Shown in pieces: positions 18,708-26,675 of a DNA stretch of 58,469 nt (position 1 is its first letter; each line of letters begins with the position of its first letter). Origin of the DNA: Eubacterium sp. Lineage in GTDB: Bacteria > Bacillota > Clostridia > Oscillospirales > Acutalibacteraceae. The stretch is from the NCBI GenBank assembly GCA_017450645.1, contig JAFSTE010000001.1:1-58469 (forward strand). Reading direction: 5' to 3'. The notes below the pieces were generated by a model. It was not told the DNA's origin, did not search any database, and saw only the letters and a program-made list of their open reading frames with translations. The translations under genes and the position numbers were made by a program.

Positions 18708-19886
18708 ATGGCTCATATTACTACTATCGGACAAGGTAAAAATAAACGATACAAAGTAATGTATGAGCTACCGAAATTAACAGGTGAACGCAGGAGAAAG
18801 TCTAAAACTTTCCCTGCGGGGACTCCTAAATCGGTAGTTGATGATTTCAAAAGACAAGTTGAAATTGACCTTGCTACAGGCGAATTTACAAGCGATAAAA
18901 ATATTACTGTTCAAGATTATATTGAAAATGTGTATTTTACCACATACACAAAATACAAGAGTCCTACTACAGTTTCTAACTATCGCAGACTGTATGAAAG
19001 CAAAAAGCCGTATTGCATAAAAGCATATTTCGGCAAGTACAAAATGAAAGATGTAACAAGAAGAATGGTGCAGCAGTATGTCAATTTGCTGTCTGATAAT
19101 GTCAGCCCCAAAACCGTGCGCTCATACCTTTTCTGGTTCAATTCAGTCTATAACACAGCTATCACAGAGGGCATTATCAAACCGCAGAATAGCCCTACGC
19201 AGCACATCAATCTTCCTCCAAAGGAAGAAAAAGACATTGAGCCATACACTGCAAAAGAAATCAGCAAGCTGTTAACGCTGTCAAAAGACGATGTTGTAAC
19301 ACATACAATAATAGGATTAGCTTCACTTGCAGGACTGAGGCGTGGCGAGATTGCAGGACTAAAATGGTCTAATGTTGACCTTAACGCTGATAACGCAATG
19401 CTTCATATTACTGAAAACAGGATAAGAATTGAAGGCGAGGAACATATAAAAACGCCTAAAACCAAAGCAGGTAAGAGGGATATACCTATTCCAAAGCCAT
19501 TGGTTGACATTTTGAATCAAGCTGAAGTAAGCTACAAGACTAACCGCTTGAAATGCGGAAAGAAATTCAAAGACAGCGGCTATGTGGTAGCAAAAGAAAA
19601 CGGTGAAGCTTACAGTCCTGATGGTATCAGTATTCATTATGAGCGTTTTATGTATGAGGTTGATGAAAAACACGGAATCCCGTACAAATCACTTCACAAA
19701 TTGAGGCACTCATACGCAACGCTCCTCATTGATTGCGGTGCAAATCCTAAAGTTGTTCAAAAAAATCTCGGACACGAAGATATAAAAATGACACTCGGTA
19801 CATACGCTCACGCCTACACTGACAGACAGAGAAGCGAGGTTGACAAGCTTGATTCAATAATCATTGTTGACAAGATTGTTTCTTAA
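18708..19886 (+). CDS. Tyrosine site-specific integrase
   Basis: A 392-residue phage-type integrase. It has an N-terminal arm-binding region (about 1-55), a SAM-like core-binding domain (about 60-150) and a catalytic domain with Arg in AGLRRGE (about 211), HKLRH (about 328-332), the LGHED His (about 354) and the nucleophile Tyr in TLGTYAH (about 365). It should integrate and excise the element at the tRNA-Leu 3' end. It ends 165 bases from attR. No excisionase was recognised. Confidence 0.95.
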   Translation: MAHITTIGQGKNKRYKVMYELPKLTGERRRKSKTFPAGTPKSVVDDFKRQVEIDLATGEFTSDKNITVQDYIENVYFTTYTKYKSPTTVSNYRRLYESKKPYCIKAYFGKYKMKDVTRRMVQQYVNLLSDNVSPKTVRSYLFWFNSVYNTAITEGIIKPQNSPTQHINLPPKEEKDIEPYTAKEISKLLTLSKDDVVTHTIIGLASLAGLRRGEIAGLKWSNVDLNADNAMLHITENRIRIEGEEHIKTPKTKAGKRDIPIPKPLVDILNQAEVSYKTNRLKCGKKFKDSGYVVAKENGEAYSPDGISIHYERFMYEVDEKHGIPYKSLHKLRHSYATLLIDCGANPKVVQKNLGHEDIKMTLGTYAHAYTDRQRSEVDKLDSIIIVDKIVS

Positions 19887-19922
19887 AATCATTGTTTTCA
19901 AGTCTAAACATTCTTTTTGAAC

Positions 19923-20014
19923 TCTCGACACCTTGACGACACCTACACACCGAAAACAGCCTGAAAGAATAATCATTGATTGTAAAACTCTGATGTAAAG
20001 CAAGAGTTCCTGAA
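19923..20014 (+). promoter_or_regulatory. Candidate integrase arm-type sites, right end
   Basis: TCTCGACACCTTGACGACAC (about 19923-19942) and CAAGAGTTCCTGAA (about 20001-20014) match motifs near the left end, in reversed order. They lie between the integrase gene and attR. Confidence 0.45.
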
Positions 20015-20050
20015 TGGTTGTTTTTTGCTGTGATTTCGGCGTTTTGAGCC

Positions 20051-20074
20051 TTCAAGTCCCGTCTCTCGCACCAA
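20051..20074 (+). repeat. attR: second copy of the tRNA-Leu 3' end
   Basis: Identical over 24 bases to 11616-11639. It is followed at once by a 17-bp hairpin, as expected if this is the original downstream flank of the tRNA. Confidence 0.93.
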
Positions 20075-20110
20075 AATAACCGTATACCCATTTGGGTGTA
20101 CGGTTATTTT
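20073..20110 (+). terminator. Displaced original tRNA-Leu terminator
   Basis: Stem AAAATAACCGTATACCC (20073-20089), loop ATTT, stem GGGTGTACGGTTATTTT with one G-U pair (20094-20110). It begins directly at the CCA copy. Confidence 0.85.
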
Positions 20111-20529
20111 AATATGATACGGTACTTGAAACGAAACACCGCTTGTCACCGACTCCGTCGGCGAGAAGCGGGAGCAACAGTCCGGTGGACTGTTGCGTTG
20201 TTGAGAGGAAAGTCCCAAGCAAAGCGAGGCTCGATGCCTCGCTTTGTTTAATAATTGCTACATTAGCGTTCGGTCGTGCATTATACGGTTTTTGTACCCG
20301 TCTCTCATACGATAGGTCAAAAATACGGACACGTATTTATAAAGTTTAATCTAACGGATAGTCTTTCAACTTTTTGTTGTTTTTTTTCATATTTTGTTAT
20401 ATAATTTCTTTGATATTATTTGTATAAATATATTAATATTAAATTAAGTATAAGGTAGTTATTGTTTGTTGTCTTATTTTTTCAAAAATACTATATCTTA
20501 ATTACGCTTTTTTATTTGGAGGAGATTTT
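20111..20529. repeat. Repeat-rich spacer before the O-acylation cassette
   Basis: No gene is seen. Contents: a hairpin GCAACAGTCC-GGT-GGACTGTTGC (about 20174-20196; related copy near 31812-31834); then a direct-repeat unit of about 90 bases (20220-20310) with hairpin AAAGCGAGGC-TCGAT-GCCTCGCTTT and ending in a degenerate tRNA-Leu 3'-like string ACCCGTCTCTC (about 20296-20306). The unit recurs at about 23722-23811. The remainder to 20520 is AT-rich leader with GGAGGAG before the next gene. Confidence 0.65.
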
Positions 20530-21951
20530 TTGCTTTTTTCATCGACTGTCTTTTTATACGCTTTTCTTCCAGCTGTTGTTTTTGTTTATTATGTTTTTTT
20601 AAGAAAGAGCAGAATATTGCAAAACATTTTTTTGATGTTCGCAAGTCTTTTCTTTTATGCTTGGGGCGAACCGAAATTTGTATTAGTAATGATCCTGTCA
20701 ATAATTGCAAACTGGATTTTTGGATTATTTGTCGAAAAAGAAAAGACAAAGGGAAAAACGACATATGCAAAAGCAATAATTGTTTTAACGGTTGTTTTTA
20801 ATATTTCAATTCTATTTGTTTTTAAGTATTTGAGCTTTTCTGTAAACAACATTAACTCAATATTCAGCACAAATATATCAATAAAAAACATCGCTCTTCC
20901 AATTGGTATATCTTTCTTTACGTTTCAGGCAATGTCATATGTAATAGATGTTTACAGAGGCAAAGGCACCGTTCAGAATAGTATTATTAATGTAGGTCTC
21001 TATATCTCATTCTTTCCGCAATTAATTGCAGGACCGATTGTAAGGTATGAAACCATAGCAGACCAAATATTAAACAGAAAAGAAACAATAGAAGATTTTT
21101 TCTCAGGATTCACTCGATTTGTGTTTGGTCTTTCAAAAAAGGTTTTACTCGCAAACTCTTTTGGCATTATTGCTGACAGAGCATTTAATTGCATAATTGA
21201 CGGAGACAAACTTTCAGCTCTTGGCGCCTGGCTTGGAGCTATATGCTATACCTTGCAAATATTTTATGATTTTAGCGGTTATAGCGATATGGCAATCGGT
21301 CTCGGAAAAATGTTTGGGTTCCATTTTCTTGAGAACTTTGAATACCCATATGTTTCAACTTCTATAACAGAGTTTTGGAGACGTTGGCACATCTCTCTCG
21401 GAACATGGTTTAGGGACTATGTATATATACCTCTTGGCGGTAGCAGGGTGAAAAAACCTCGAATGGTGTTTAATCTATTTGTAGTATGGTTATTGACTGG
21501 CATTTGGCATGGAGCTAACTGGACCTTTATTGTTTGGGGATTAATGTATTTCGTGTTGCTTACAACAGAAAAGCTTACGGGTTTTTATAAAATAGACAAA
21601 AGATATATTAAACCTTTATTCTGGTTGTACTCAATGTTTTTTGTTGTTATAGGTTGGGTTATATTCCGATCCGATTCCATAAGTTTAGCTATTAATTATA
21701 TTGGTGCTATGTTTGGCAATAAAGTGCCATTTAGCAATGCATTATTTGTGGATGACTTCAAACAAATACTATTGTACATGGTTGTCGGTATAATTTTTAG
21801 CTTCCCAATATCAAAATGGGTAAAGAAAAAGCACATACAAAATGTATTCTACGATTCTTTATATGTAATAATTGTTGTTTTGTTATTCGTTGCGTCAATT
21901 GCAAGTATAGTAAGCAGCTCATATAATCCGTTTATATATTTTAATTTTTAG
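20530..21951 (+). CDS. MBOAT-family O-acyltransferase (AlgI-like)
   Basis: A 473-residue polytopic membrane protein starting at a TTG with GGAGGAG about seven bases upstream. The MBOAT core is clear: PIGISFFTFQAMSYVIDVYRG (about 124-144), FWRRWHISLGTWFRDYVYIPLGG (about 282-304) and the invariant His of GIWHGANW. It is predicted to move acyl groups across the membrane onto an exported polysaccharide, working with the SGNH-like protein encoded next. Its base composition is much more AT-rich than the dlt homologue in this window, suggesting horizontal acquisition. Confidence 0.9.
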   Translation: MLFSSTVFLYAFLPAVVFVYYVFLRKSRILQNIFLMFASLFFYAWGEPKFVLVMILSIIANWIFGLFVEKEKTKGKTTYAKAIIVLTVVFNISILFVFKYLSFSVNNINSIFSTNISIKNIALPIGISFFTFQAMSYVIDVYRGKGTVQNSIINVGLYISFFPQLIAGPIVRYETIADQILNRKETIEDFFSGFTRFVFGLSKKVLLANSFGIIADRAFNCIIDGDKLSALGAWLGAICYTLQIFYDFSGYSDMAIGLGKMFGFHFLENFEYPYVSTSITEFWRRWHISLGTWFRDYVYIPLGGSRVKKPRMVFNLFVVWLLTGIWHGANWTFIVWGLMYFVLLTTEKLTGFYKIDKRYIKPLFWLYSMFFVVIGWVIFRSDSISLAINYIGAMFGNKVPFSNALFVDDFKQILLYMVVGIIFSFPISKWVKKKHIQNVFYDSLYVIIVVLLFVASIASIVSSSYNPFIYFNF

Positions 21952-21960
21952 GTAGTTTTT

Positions 21961-23163
21961 ATGAAAGCAGTAAAAAAAGAAATTGCAATATTTATTTTTA
22001 TATCATTATTTATAGTAATCGGCGCGGCTTCTTTTTCGTTTCCAAAACTATTCGTTGGAAGACCATATAGGATTATTAGAAGAGAAGAAAGTATTACTGA
22101 GGCAATACAGATTGTTAACTCGGAAATAAATACGCGATTAAGATATCACGATTATTTGATGGATGCTGAATCTGTCATAACAAGACTCACGGGAACAAAA
22201 CGAATAGAAAAAGAAGATGGCGAAATAGTTGCTATTGCCAAAAACGATATGTTGTCTGGGGCAAGCGGTGAATTAACTAACGATGAAATATCTGGAGCGG
22301 TCAGAAAAATTTCACAGTTGAAAACAGTTTCTGAAAAGAACGGTGCAGACTTCTTATATATTTATGCTCCGGAGAAAAATTTGGATCTTGAGTTGCCCGC
22401 TAGTGTTGATAATTATTCAGTTTCAAATTACAATGTATTTCTAAAGAATTTAAAAGAGTACAATATTCCGGTTTTAGATTTGTATGCTGAGAAGGAAAAT
22501 GAAGGTATTTCTGTAGAAGAAATGTTTTTTGCTACGGATCATCATTGGAAACCGGAAAGCGGATTTTGGGCTACAGAAAAAATATGCAGAGAATTATCTG
22601 ATTTATACGGATTCGATTACAATAAATATTATACCAATATTAATAATTATAATGTTAAGTTATACGAAAAATGGTTTTTAGGTTCACAAGGGAAAAAAGT
22701 AGGAACATATTTTTCTCCTAAGAGTCCAGACGATATTTCTTTGATAACGCCAAAATTTGAAACAAGCATTAGTGAGAGTCAGCCGTTTAAAGAAGAAACG
22801 AGAAATGGAGATTTTTCGCAAACTGTACTTTATATGGAAAATATTGAGTGTAAAGATTATTATAATTTGAATTCTTATGCAGTATATTCAGGCGGCGACT
22901 TCAGACTTCAAATAACAAAAAACAATCTTGCACCCAATAACTCAAAAATTCTTATTGTTCGAGATTCTTTTGCTTGTGCTGTTACACCATTTTTAACTCT
23001 AAACTGTAAAGAACTGCACACAGTTGATATGCGAGATTATGATTACTATATTGGTGATAAACTCAATCTAAAGGATTATATTAATCAAATAAAGCCAGAT
23101 TATGTTATTGTATTATATACGGGAGCAGGGTCATCAACTGATAGTAGATATGACTTTTTTTAA
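21961..23163 (+). CDS. DHHW-family SGNH-like O-acylation partner
   Basis: A 400-residue protein with an N-terminal membrane anchor (about 8-28) and an extracytoplasmic domain. The motif TDHHWKPESG (about 191-200) is the hallmark of the DHHW family, related to AlgJ/AlgX/DltD. A late IVRDSFACA block (about 327-335) would supply the Ser of the SGNH-like site, as in AlgX-type proteins. It follows the MBOAT gene by nine bases. Together they probably O-acylate (perhaps O-acetylate) a cell-surface polymer; the substrate is unknown. Confidence 0.8.
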   Translation: MKAVKKEIAIFIFISLFIVIGAASFSFPKLFVGRPYRIIRREESITEAIQIVNSEINTRLRYHDYLMDAESVITRLTGTKRIEKEDGEIVAIAKNDMLSGASGELTNDEISGAVRKISQLKTVSEKNGADFLYIYAPEKNLDLELPASVDNYSVSNYNVFLKNLKEYNIPVLDLYAEKENEGISVEEMFFATDHHWKPESGFWATEKICRELSDLYGFDYNKYYTNINNYNVKLYEKWFLGSQGKKVGTYFSPKSPDDISLITPKFETSISESQPFKEETRNGDFSQTVLYMENIECKDYYNLNSYAVYSGGDFRLQITKNNLAPNNSKILIVRDSFACAVTPFLTLNCKELHTVDMRDYDYYIGDKLNLKDYINQIKPDYVIVLYTGAGSSTDSRYDFF

Positions 23164-23818
23164 TATATCAACAATCATTTTGCATTAAGTATGGCAATTT
23201 TGCCACCCCTTCGTCAGCAATTGTATCGGTCTTAAGCATTGATATTATATCAAATTTTACTTCCTTGCTTAATCCAACAGTTTTCAACACGCCTCGTATC
23301 AGTGTTAATTGTTTTTTGTTAGACGAGATAAAAATCTTACACAGAATTATCTGCTATATTTGATGGCAAAGTTTACCCTATAAAAATCAACATTATTTCG
23401 CCAAATGAGTTTCAACAATTATTTGTATCTGCTTTGATTTATGTGAAAATTTACTGAAATTTTTAAAACACGAGAACAAAACTACTATTTAATTGAATTA
23501 CATTGATAACCACTTAGATACTCTTTAAAATGTTACAAAAAATAAATATATCGAAATAGATTAACGGTTGCTTATTACAATCGGTCCCAAACTGGTCGCT
23601 GGAAATTATTTCAAATAATGCTTAAGCCTGCTTCGAGGCGGGCACGCCTGGGTCCCGAAAGCGTTGTTCGTCCCGAAAATACGGCACTGTATGCTTTCAA
23701 GTCTCGTCTCTCGCACAAACCAAGCGAGGCTCGATGCCTCGCTTTGTTTAATATTTGTTACAACTGCGTTAGGTCGTGCGACTTACGGTATAGAGTCCCG
23801 TCTCTCGCGCCTTTTTTA
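23164..23818. other. AT-rich spacer with decayed sequence and tRNA-Leu 3' remnants
   Basis: No intact gene. On the minus strand, 23168-23353 is open for about 60 codons without a good start (contains LTLIRGVLKTVG), possibly a gene remnant. Then come a 24-base tRNA-Leu 3'-like copy with two mismatches (23696-23719), a hairpin AAGCGAGGC-TCGAT-GCCTCGCTT (about 23723-23745) belonging to the second copy of the roughly 90-bp direct repeat (23722-23811), and a further tRNA 3'-like string AGTCCCGTCTCTCGCGCC (23794-23811) followed by TTTTTT. Confidence 0.6.
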
Positions 23819-23848
23819 TTGGACATTTTGCGGTGAATCTGCTATAAT
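23819..23848 (+). promoter_or_regulatory. Promoter of the VanX-like dipeptidase gene
   Basis: TTGGAC (23819-23824), 18-base spacer, TATAAT (23843-23848), about 32 bases before the ATG. Confidence 0.7.
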
Positions 23849-23880
23849 GGGCTTAACGAACCCGAAACGGAGGAAACGGT

Positions 23881-24534
23881 ATGGATTTTGAAAAGGTTGC
23901 TATTAACGACGCGTCCGATTTTGTGTTGCTTTCGGACTATGTGCCTTCCGTCGTGCAGGAGATTCGTTATTACTCCACATACAACTTTATCGGAGACAGG
24001 ATTGACGGCTACGAGCAGCCCTGTGCTATTATCACTAAAGAGGCGGCGCGTGCGCTTAAGGCTGTCAGCAACGAGATGAATGTTAAGGGCTATCGCCTTA
24101 AGATTTTTGACGCGTATCGCCCCGCAACTGCGGTTAAGCATTTTGTGCTTTGGGGGATAGAGGACCTTGACCAGAGGATGAAGCCGTTTTTCTATCCCGA
24201 CCTGCAAAAGCAGGAGCTTTTTAAGCAGGGATATATCGCGAGTCAGTCCAGCCACAGCCGCGGCAGTACGGTTGATTTAACGCTGCTCGATATGGCGACG
24301 GGCAAAGAGGTTGATATGGGCAGCCCGTTTGACTTCTTCAGCGAGGAGTCGCACCCCGACTACAAGGGCGTAACCGACGAACAGTACAATAACCGTATGC
24401 TGCTTCAAAGCGTTATGGTAAAGCACGGCTTCAAGCCTATTGACTGCGAGTGGTGGCACTTTACGCTTAAAGACGAGCCGTATCCCGATACATATTTTGA
24501 GTTCCCCGTAACTGCGGAGGTACTAAAAAGATAA
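23881..24534 (+). CDS. D-alanyl-D-alanine dipeptidase (VanX/DdpX-like)
   Basis: A 217-residue zinc peptidase of the M15D type. Zinc and catalytic residues are visible: SSHSRGSTVDLTL (about 122-134) with the SxHxxGxxxD motif, and EWWH (about 180-183) giving the catalytic Glu and third zinc ligand. The substrate-binding Arg is in DAYRP. It hydrolyses D-Ala-D-Ala in cell-wall turnover. No vanA/vanH neighbours exist, so this is not a vancomycin-resistance cluster. No signal peptide is apparent. Confidence 0.9.
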   Translation: MDFEKVAINDASDFVLLSDYVPSVVQEIRYYSTYNFIGDRIDGYEQPCAIITKEAARALKAVSNEMNVKGYRLKIFDAYRPATAVKHFVLWGIEDLDQRMKPFFYPDLQKQELFKQGYIASQSSHSRGSTVDLTLLDMATGKEVDMGSPFDFFSEESHPDYKGVTDEQYNNRMLLQSVMVKHGFKPIDCEWWHFTLKDEPYPDTYFEFPVTAEVLKR

Positions 24535-24536
24535 CA

Positions 24537-24571
24537 AAAAGCAATCTCGTTTGAGATTGCTTTATATTTTT
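24537..24571. terminator. Terminator between converging genes
   Basis: Stem GCAATCTC (24541-24548), loop GTTT, stem GAGATTGC (24553-24560), with A-rich left and T-rich right flanks. It can serve both the dipeptidase gene and the minus-strand phosphoesterase gene whose end it overlaps. Confidence 0.85.
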
Positions 24572-25026
24572 GCGTGGTAGGCGTTGATTTTGCCGTCAAC
24601 TATGTCTATAACCGCGTATGACGAATTGCATACAGCACCTGGATTAACCATCAAAACGCCGTCAATCTTTTCGATATACGGATTGTGCGTGTGGCCGAAA
24701 ATACAGATGTCCGCCTGCTCAGCCTTTGCCGCTTCGAGCAGCCGCTCGTATCCGAATTTTGCGCCGTAGGTGTGACCGTGGCAGAAGAACACCTTTTTGC
24801 CCGCAAATTTAATTACCTTAAAGGTAGGCAGCGTGCTGTCCCTGTCGCAGTTACCGCATACGCACTCGCAGCGAATGTCGGGGTACACAAAAGGTATGTT
24901 CTCAATATCGCTTATGCTGTCGCCGCAGTTTATAAAAAGCTCAGTATTATCCTTGTGTCGGTCGATTATGTCGTACAGGTTGTTTCTGCGCCTGTGCACA
25001 TCGGATGTAGCTACTATTCGCATCAT
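24562..25026 (-). CDS. Metallophosphoesterase, YfcE/MJ0936 type
   Basis: A 154-residue calcineurin-like phosphoesterase. The metal-binding motifs are in order: SDVHR (about 8-12), NCGDS (about 33-37), GNCDRD (about 58-63), CHGHTYG (about 81-87) and GHTHNPY (about 110-116). Small proteins of this type hydrolyse phosphodiesters in vitro; the physiological substrate is unknown. It converges with the VanX-like gene and is not in an evident operon. Confidence 0.9.
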   Translation of the reverse strand: MMRIVATSDVHRRRNNLYDIIDRHKDNTELFINCGDSISDIENIPFVYPDIRCECVCGNCDRDSTLPTFKVIKFAGKKVFFCHGHTYGAKFGYERLLEAAKAEQADICIFGHTHNPYIEKIDGVLMVNPGAVCNSSYAVIDIVDGKINAYHAKI

Positions 25027-25086
25027 ATCAGCCCCTTATAAATCATAGTATTACTGTTATTATACTATATTTCGGAGGGTTATTCA

Positions 25087-25344
25087 ATGGCGCAATTCGG
25101 CACAAACGAGATTGACGAGGCTAAGCGACGCGTTCAGGATATGCAATCCCGCGCGAAAAACCTTACAAATACTGAGGACGACGGGGAACTAAACTGCGAA
25201 AAGCTTAAGCTATATATCGAGCTTTTTACGCCGCTTGCTAAAAAGGATAAGGACTTGGCGGCGGTAATGCTTTCGCTCTTTTTGTCTAAAAATCAGGAGG
25301 TTGACAAAATGCTTATTTTGGCATTATTATTTATTTTATTATAA
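25087..25344 (+). CDS. Unknown small protein, 85 aa
   Basis: CGGAGGG precedes the ATG by about eight bases. The N-terminal two thirds are charged and helical (IDEAKRRVQDMQSRAKN); the end is very hydrophobic (MLILALLFILL), possibly a C-terminal membrane tail. It lies 50 bases before the M16 peptidase pair. No family recognised. Confidence 0.6.
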   Translation: MAQFGTNEIDEAKRRVQDMQSRAKNLTNTEDDGELNCEKLKLYIELFTPLAKKDKDLAAVMLSLFLSKNQEVDKMLILALLFILL

Positions 25345-25394
25345 TAGTGGATATTTAAAGTCTTTTATGTTATAATATCTATTTAGGTGATAAA

Positions 25395-26675
25395 ATGAAG
25401 GATTATAAACTTATTAATGTTGCCGACGGCGTGGACATAGTTTATGCCGAGGCTGACAGATTTAAAACTAACGAGATGATGGTGTCGTTTTTGCAGCCGC
25501 TGTCTGCTGATACCGCGTCCGCAAACGCGATGCTTATCAATATGCTTGCTCACACAACTAAGGACTATCCGAGCGTCAGGGAGCTTAATAAAAAGCTCGC
25601 TATGCTTTACGGAGCTGAGCTCAACGCCGCCGTTTCAAAGCTCGGCGAAAACCAGATGCTGAGCTTAGTGCTTTCCTCACTTGCGGATAGATTTGCGCTC
25701 GATAACGAAAGCATTTGCCTTGACAGCTTTAAGCTGTTAATGAAGCTGATTTTCGAGCCGAACACCGACGAAAACGGCGATTTTATAGCCGCTCAGATAA
25801 AGCGCGAGAGCAAGCTTCTTATAGAAAAGCTTAACGAGGAGTATAACGAAAAACGCATTTACGCGCTTCGTCAGCTCGAAAAAATGATGTTCGAGGGCGA
25901 GCCGTATGCAGTTAACCGCTACGGCACGAAGGAGCAGCTTGCCGCTATCGACAGCGCTGCGCTTAAAAACGCCTACGATACTGTGATTAAAACGGCTAAG
26001 ATTAGAATTACCATCGTCGGCAAGGTTGATATCGACAGCGTTACAAGCCTTGCTAAACAGTATTTTAACAGCGTTAAGAGGGAATACGCCGCTCCAAAGG
26101 AGTCCGTATTTATCCCGTTTGCAAGCGAGGTAAAAACAAAGCTCGAGCGTATTAATGTAGAGCAGGGCAAGCTCGTTATCGGCTACAGAGTTAACGAGCG
26201 CGGCGACTTTGAGTCCAAGCCTGCTGAGCGCCTTTTTGCCGATATTTTCGGAGGAGGTCCTTACTCAAAGCTGTTTATGAATGTGCGCGAAAAGCTCTCG
26301 CTTTGCTATTACTGCTCCGCGCGATACGACCGCAGAAAGAGTAATGTTATTATTCACTGCGGCTGCGAAGAGGAGAATATGGATAAGGCTGTAAGCGAAA
26401 TCCAGAATCAGCTTAAAGAGATAGAAAACGGTAACTTTAAAGACGAGCTTGAAGCCGCAAAAATGGCTAAATCCGATATGCTCTTGTCGCTTAACGACGA
26501 CTCGGTTGTGCTTTGTATGTGGTACGCTAATCAGATTACGGACGATACGGTTTTATCCCCGTCGCAGTCCGCTGAGGAAAACAGCGCTGTAACCTATGAC
26601 GAGGTTATCGCCTGTGCAAAGAAGCTGAGTCTTGACAGTATATTTAAGCTTGTTTCGTCAAAGGAGGGTGAGTAA
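25395..26675 (+). CDS. M16 peptidase-like protein, YmfF type (no HxxEH)
   Basis: A 426-residue protein with two M16 domains. The position where active M16 enzymes carry HxxEH reads LINMLAHTTKDYPS (about 47-60), so the zinc site is missing. The second half retains the R/Y-type motif region (SLCYYCSARYD, about 305). In Firmicutes such a protein is paired with an active partner (YmfF/YmfH); the partner starts one base before this stop. The pair probably forms a heterodimeric peptidase whose substrate is not known here. Confidence 0.85.
   Translation: MKDYKLINVADGVDIVYAEADRFKTNEMMVSFLQPLSADTASANAMLINMLAHTTKDYPSVRELNKKLAMLYGAELNAAVSKLGENQMLSLVLSSLADRFALDNESICLDSFKLLMKLIFEPNTDENGDFIAAQIKRESKLLIEKLNEEYNEKRIYALRQLEKMMFEGEPYAVNRYGTKEQLAAIDSAALKNAYDTVIKTAKIRITIVGKVDIDSVTSLAKQYFNSVKREYAAPKESVFIPFASEVKTKLERINVEQGKLVIGYRVNERGDFESKPAERLFADIFGGGPYSKLFMNVREKLSLCYYCSARYDRRKSNVIIHCGCEEENMDKAVSEIQNQLKEIENGNFKDELEAAKMAKSDMLLSLNDDSVVLCMWYANQITDDTVLSPSQSAEENSAVTYDEVIACAKKLSLDSIFKLVSSKEGE

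Larger units (their letters stand above)
11616..20074 (+). mobile_element. Integrative element at tRNA-Leu (satellite-like)
   Basis: An 8.4-kb element bounded by perfect 24-bp direct repeats. It encodes a Mor-like regulator, several unknown or small proteins, a P4/D5-type helicase and a tyrosine integrase, plus one reverse-strand gene. It is more AT-rich than its surroundings. No capsid, portal, terminase, tail, lysis, relaxase or coupling-protein gene was recognised. This set fits a phage satellite or a cryptic integrative element better than a prophage or ICE (inference). Confidence 0.9.

Noticed and set aside
11616..20074. Complete prophage or ICE
   Set aside because: No capsid, portal, terminase, tail, lysis, relaxase or secretion genes were found among the coding regions.
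23618..23891. Short ORFs over the tRNA-Leu remnants
   Set aside because: They read through tRNA 3'-like fragments, hairpins and the dipeptidase promoter; no coding signal.
23881..24534. Vancomycin-resistance vanX
   Set aside because: No vanH, vanA or vanRS neighbours; a stand-alone D-Ala-D-Ala dipeptidase is a common wall-turnover enzyme.
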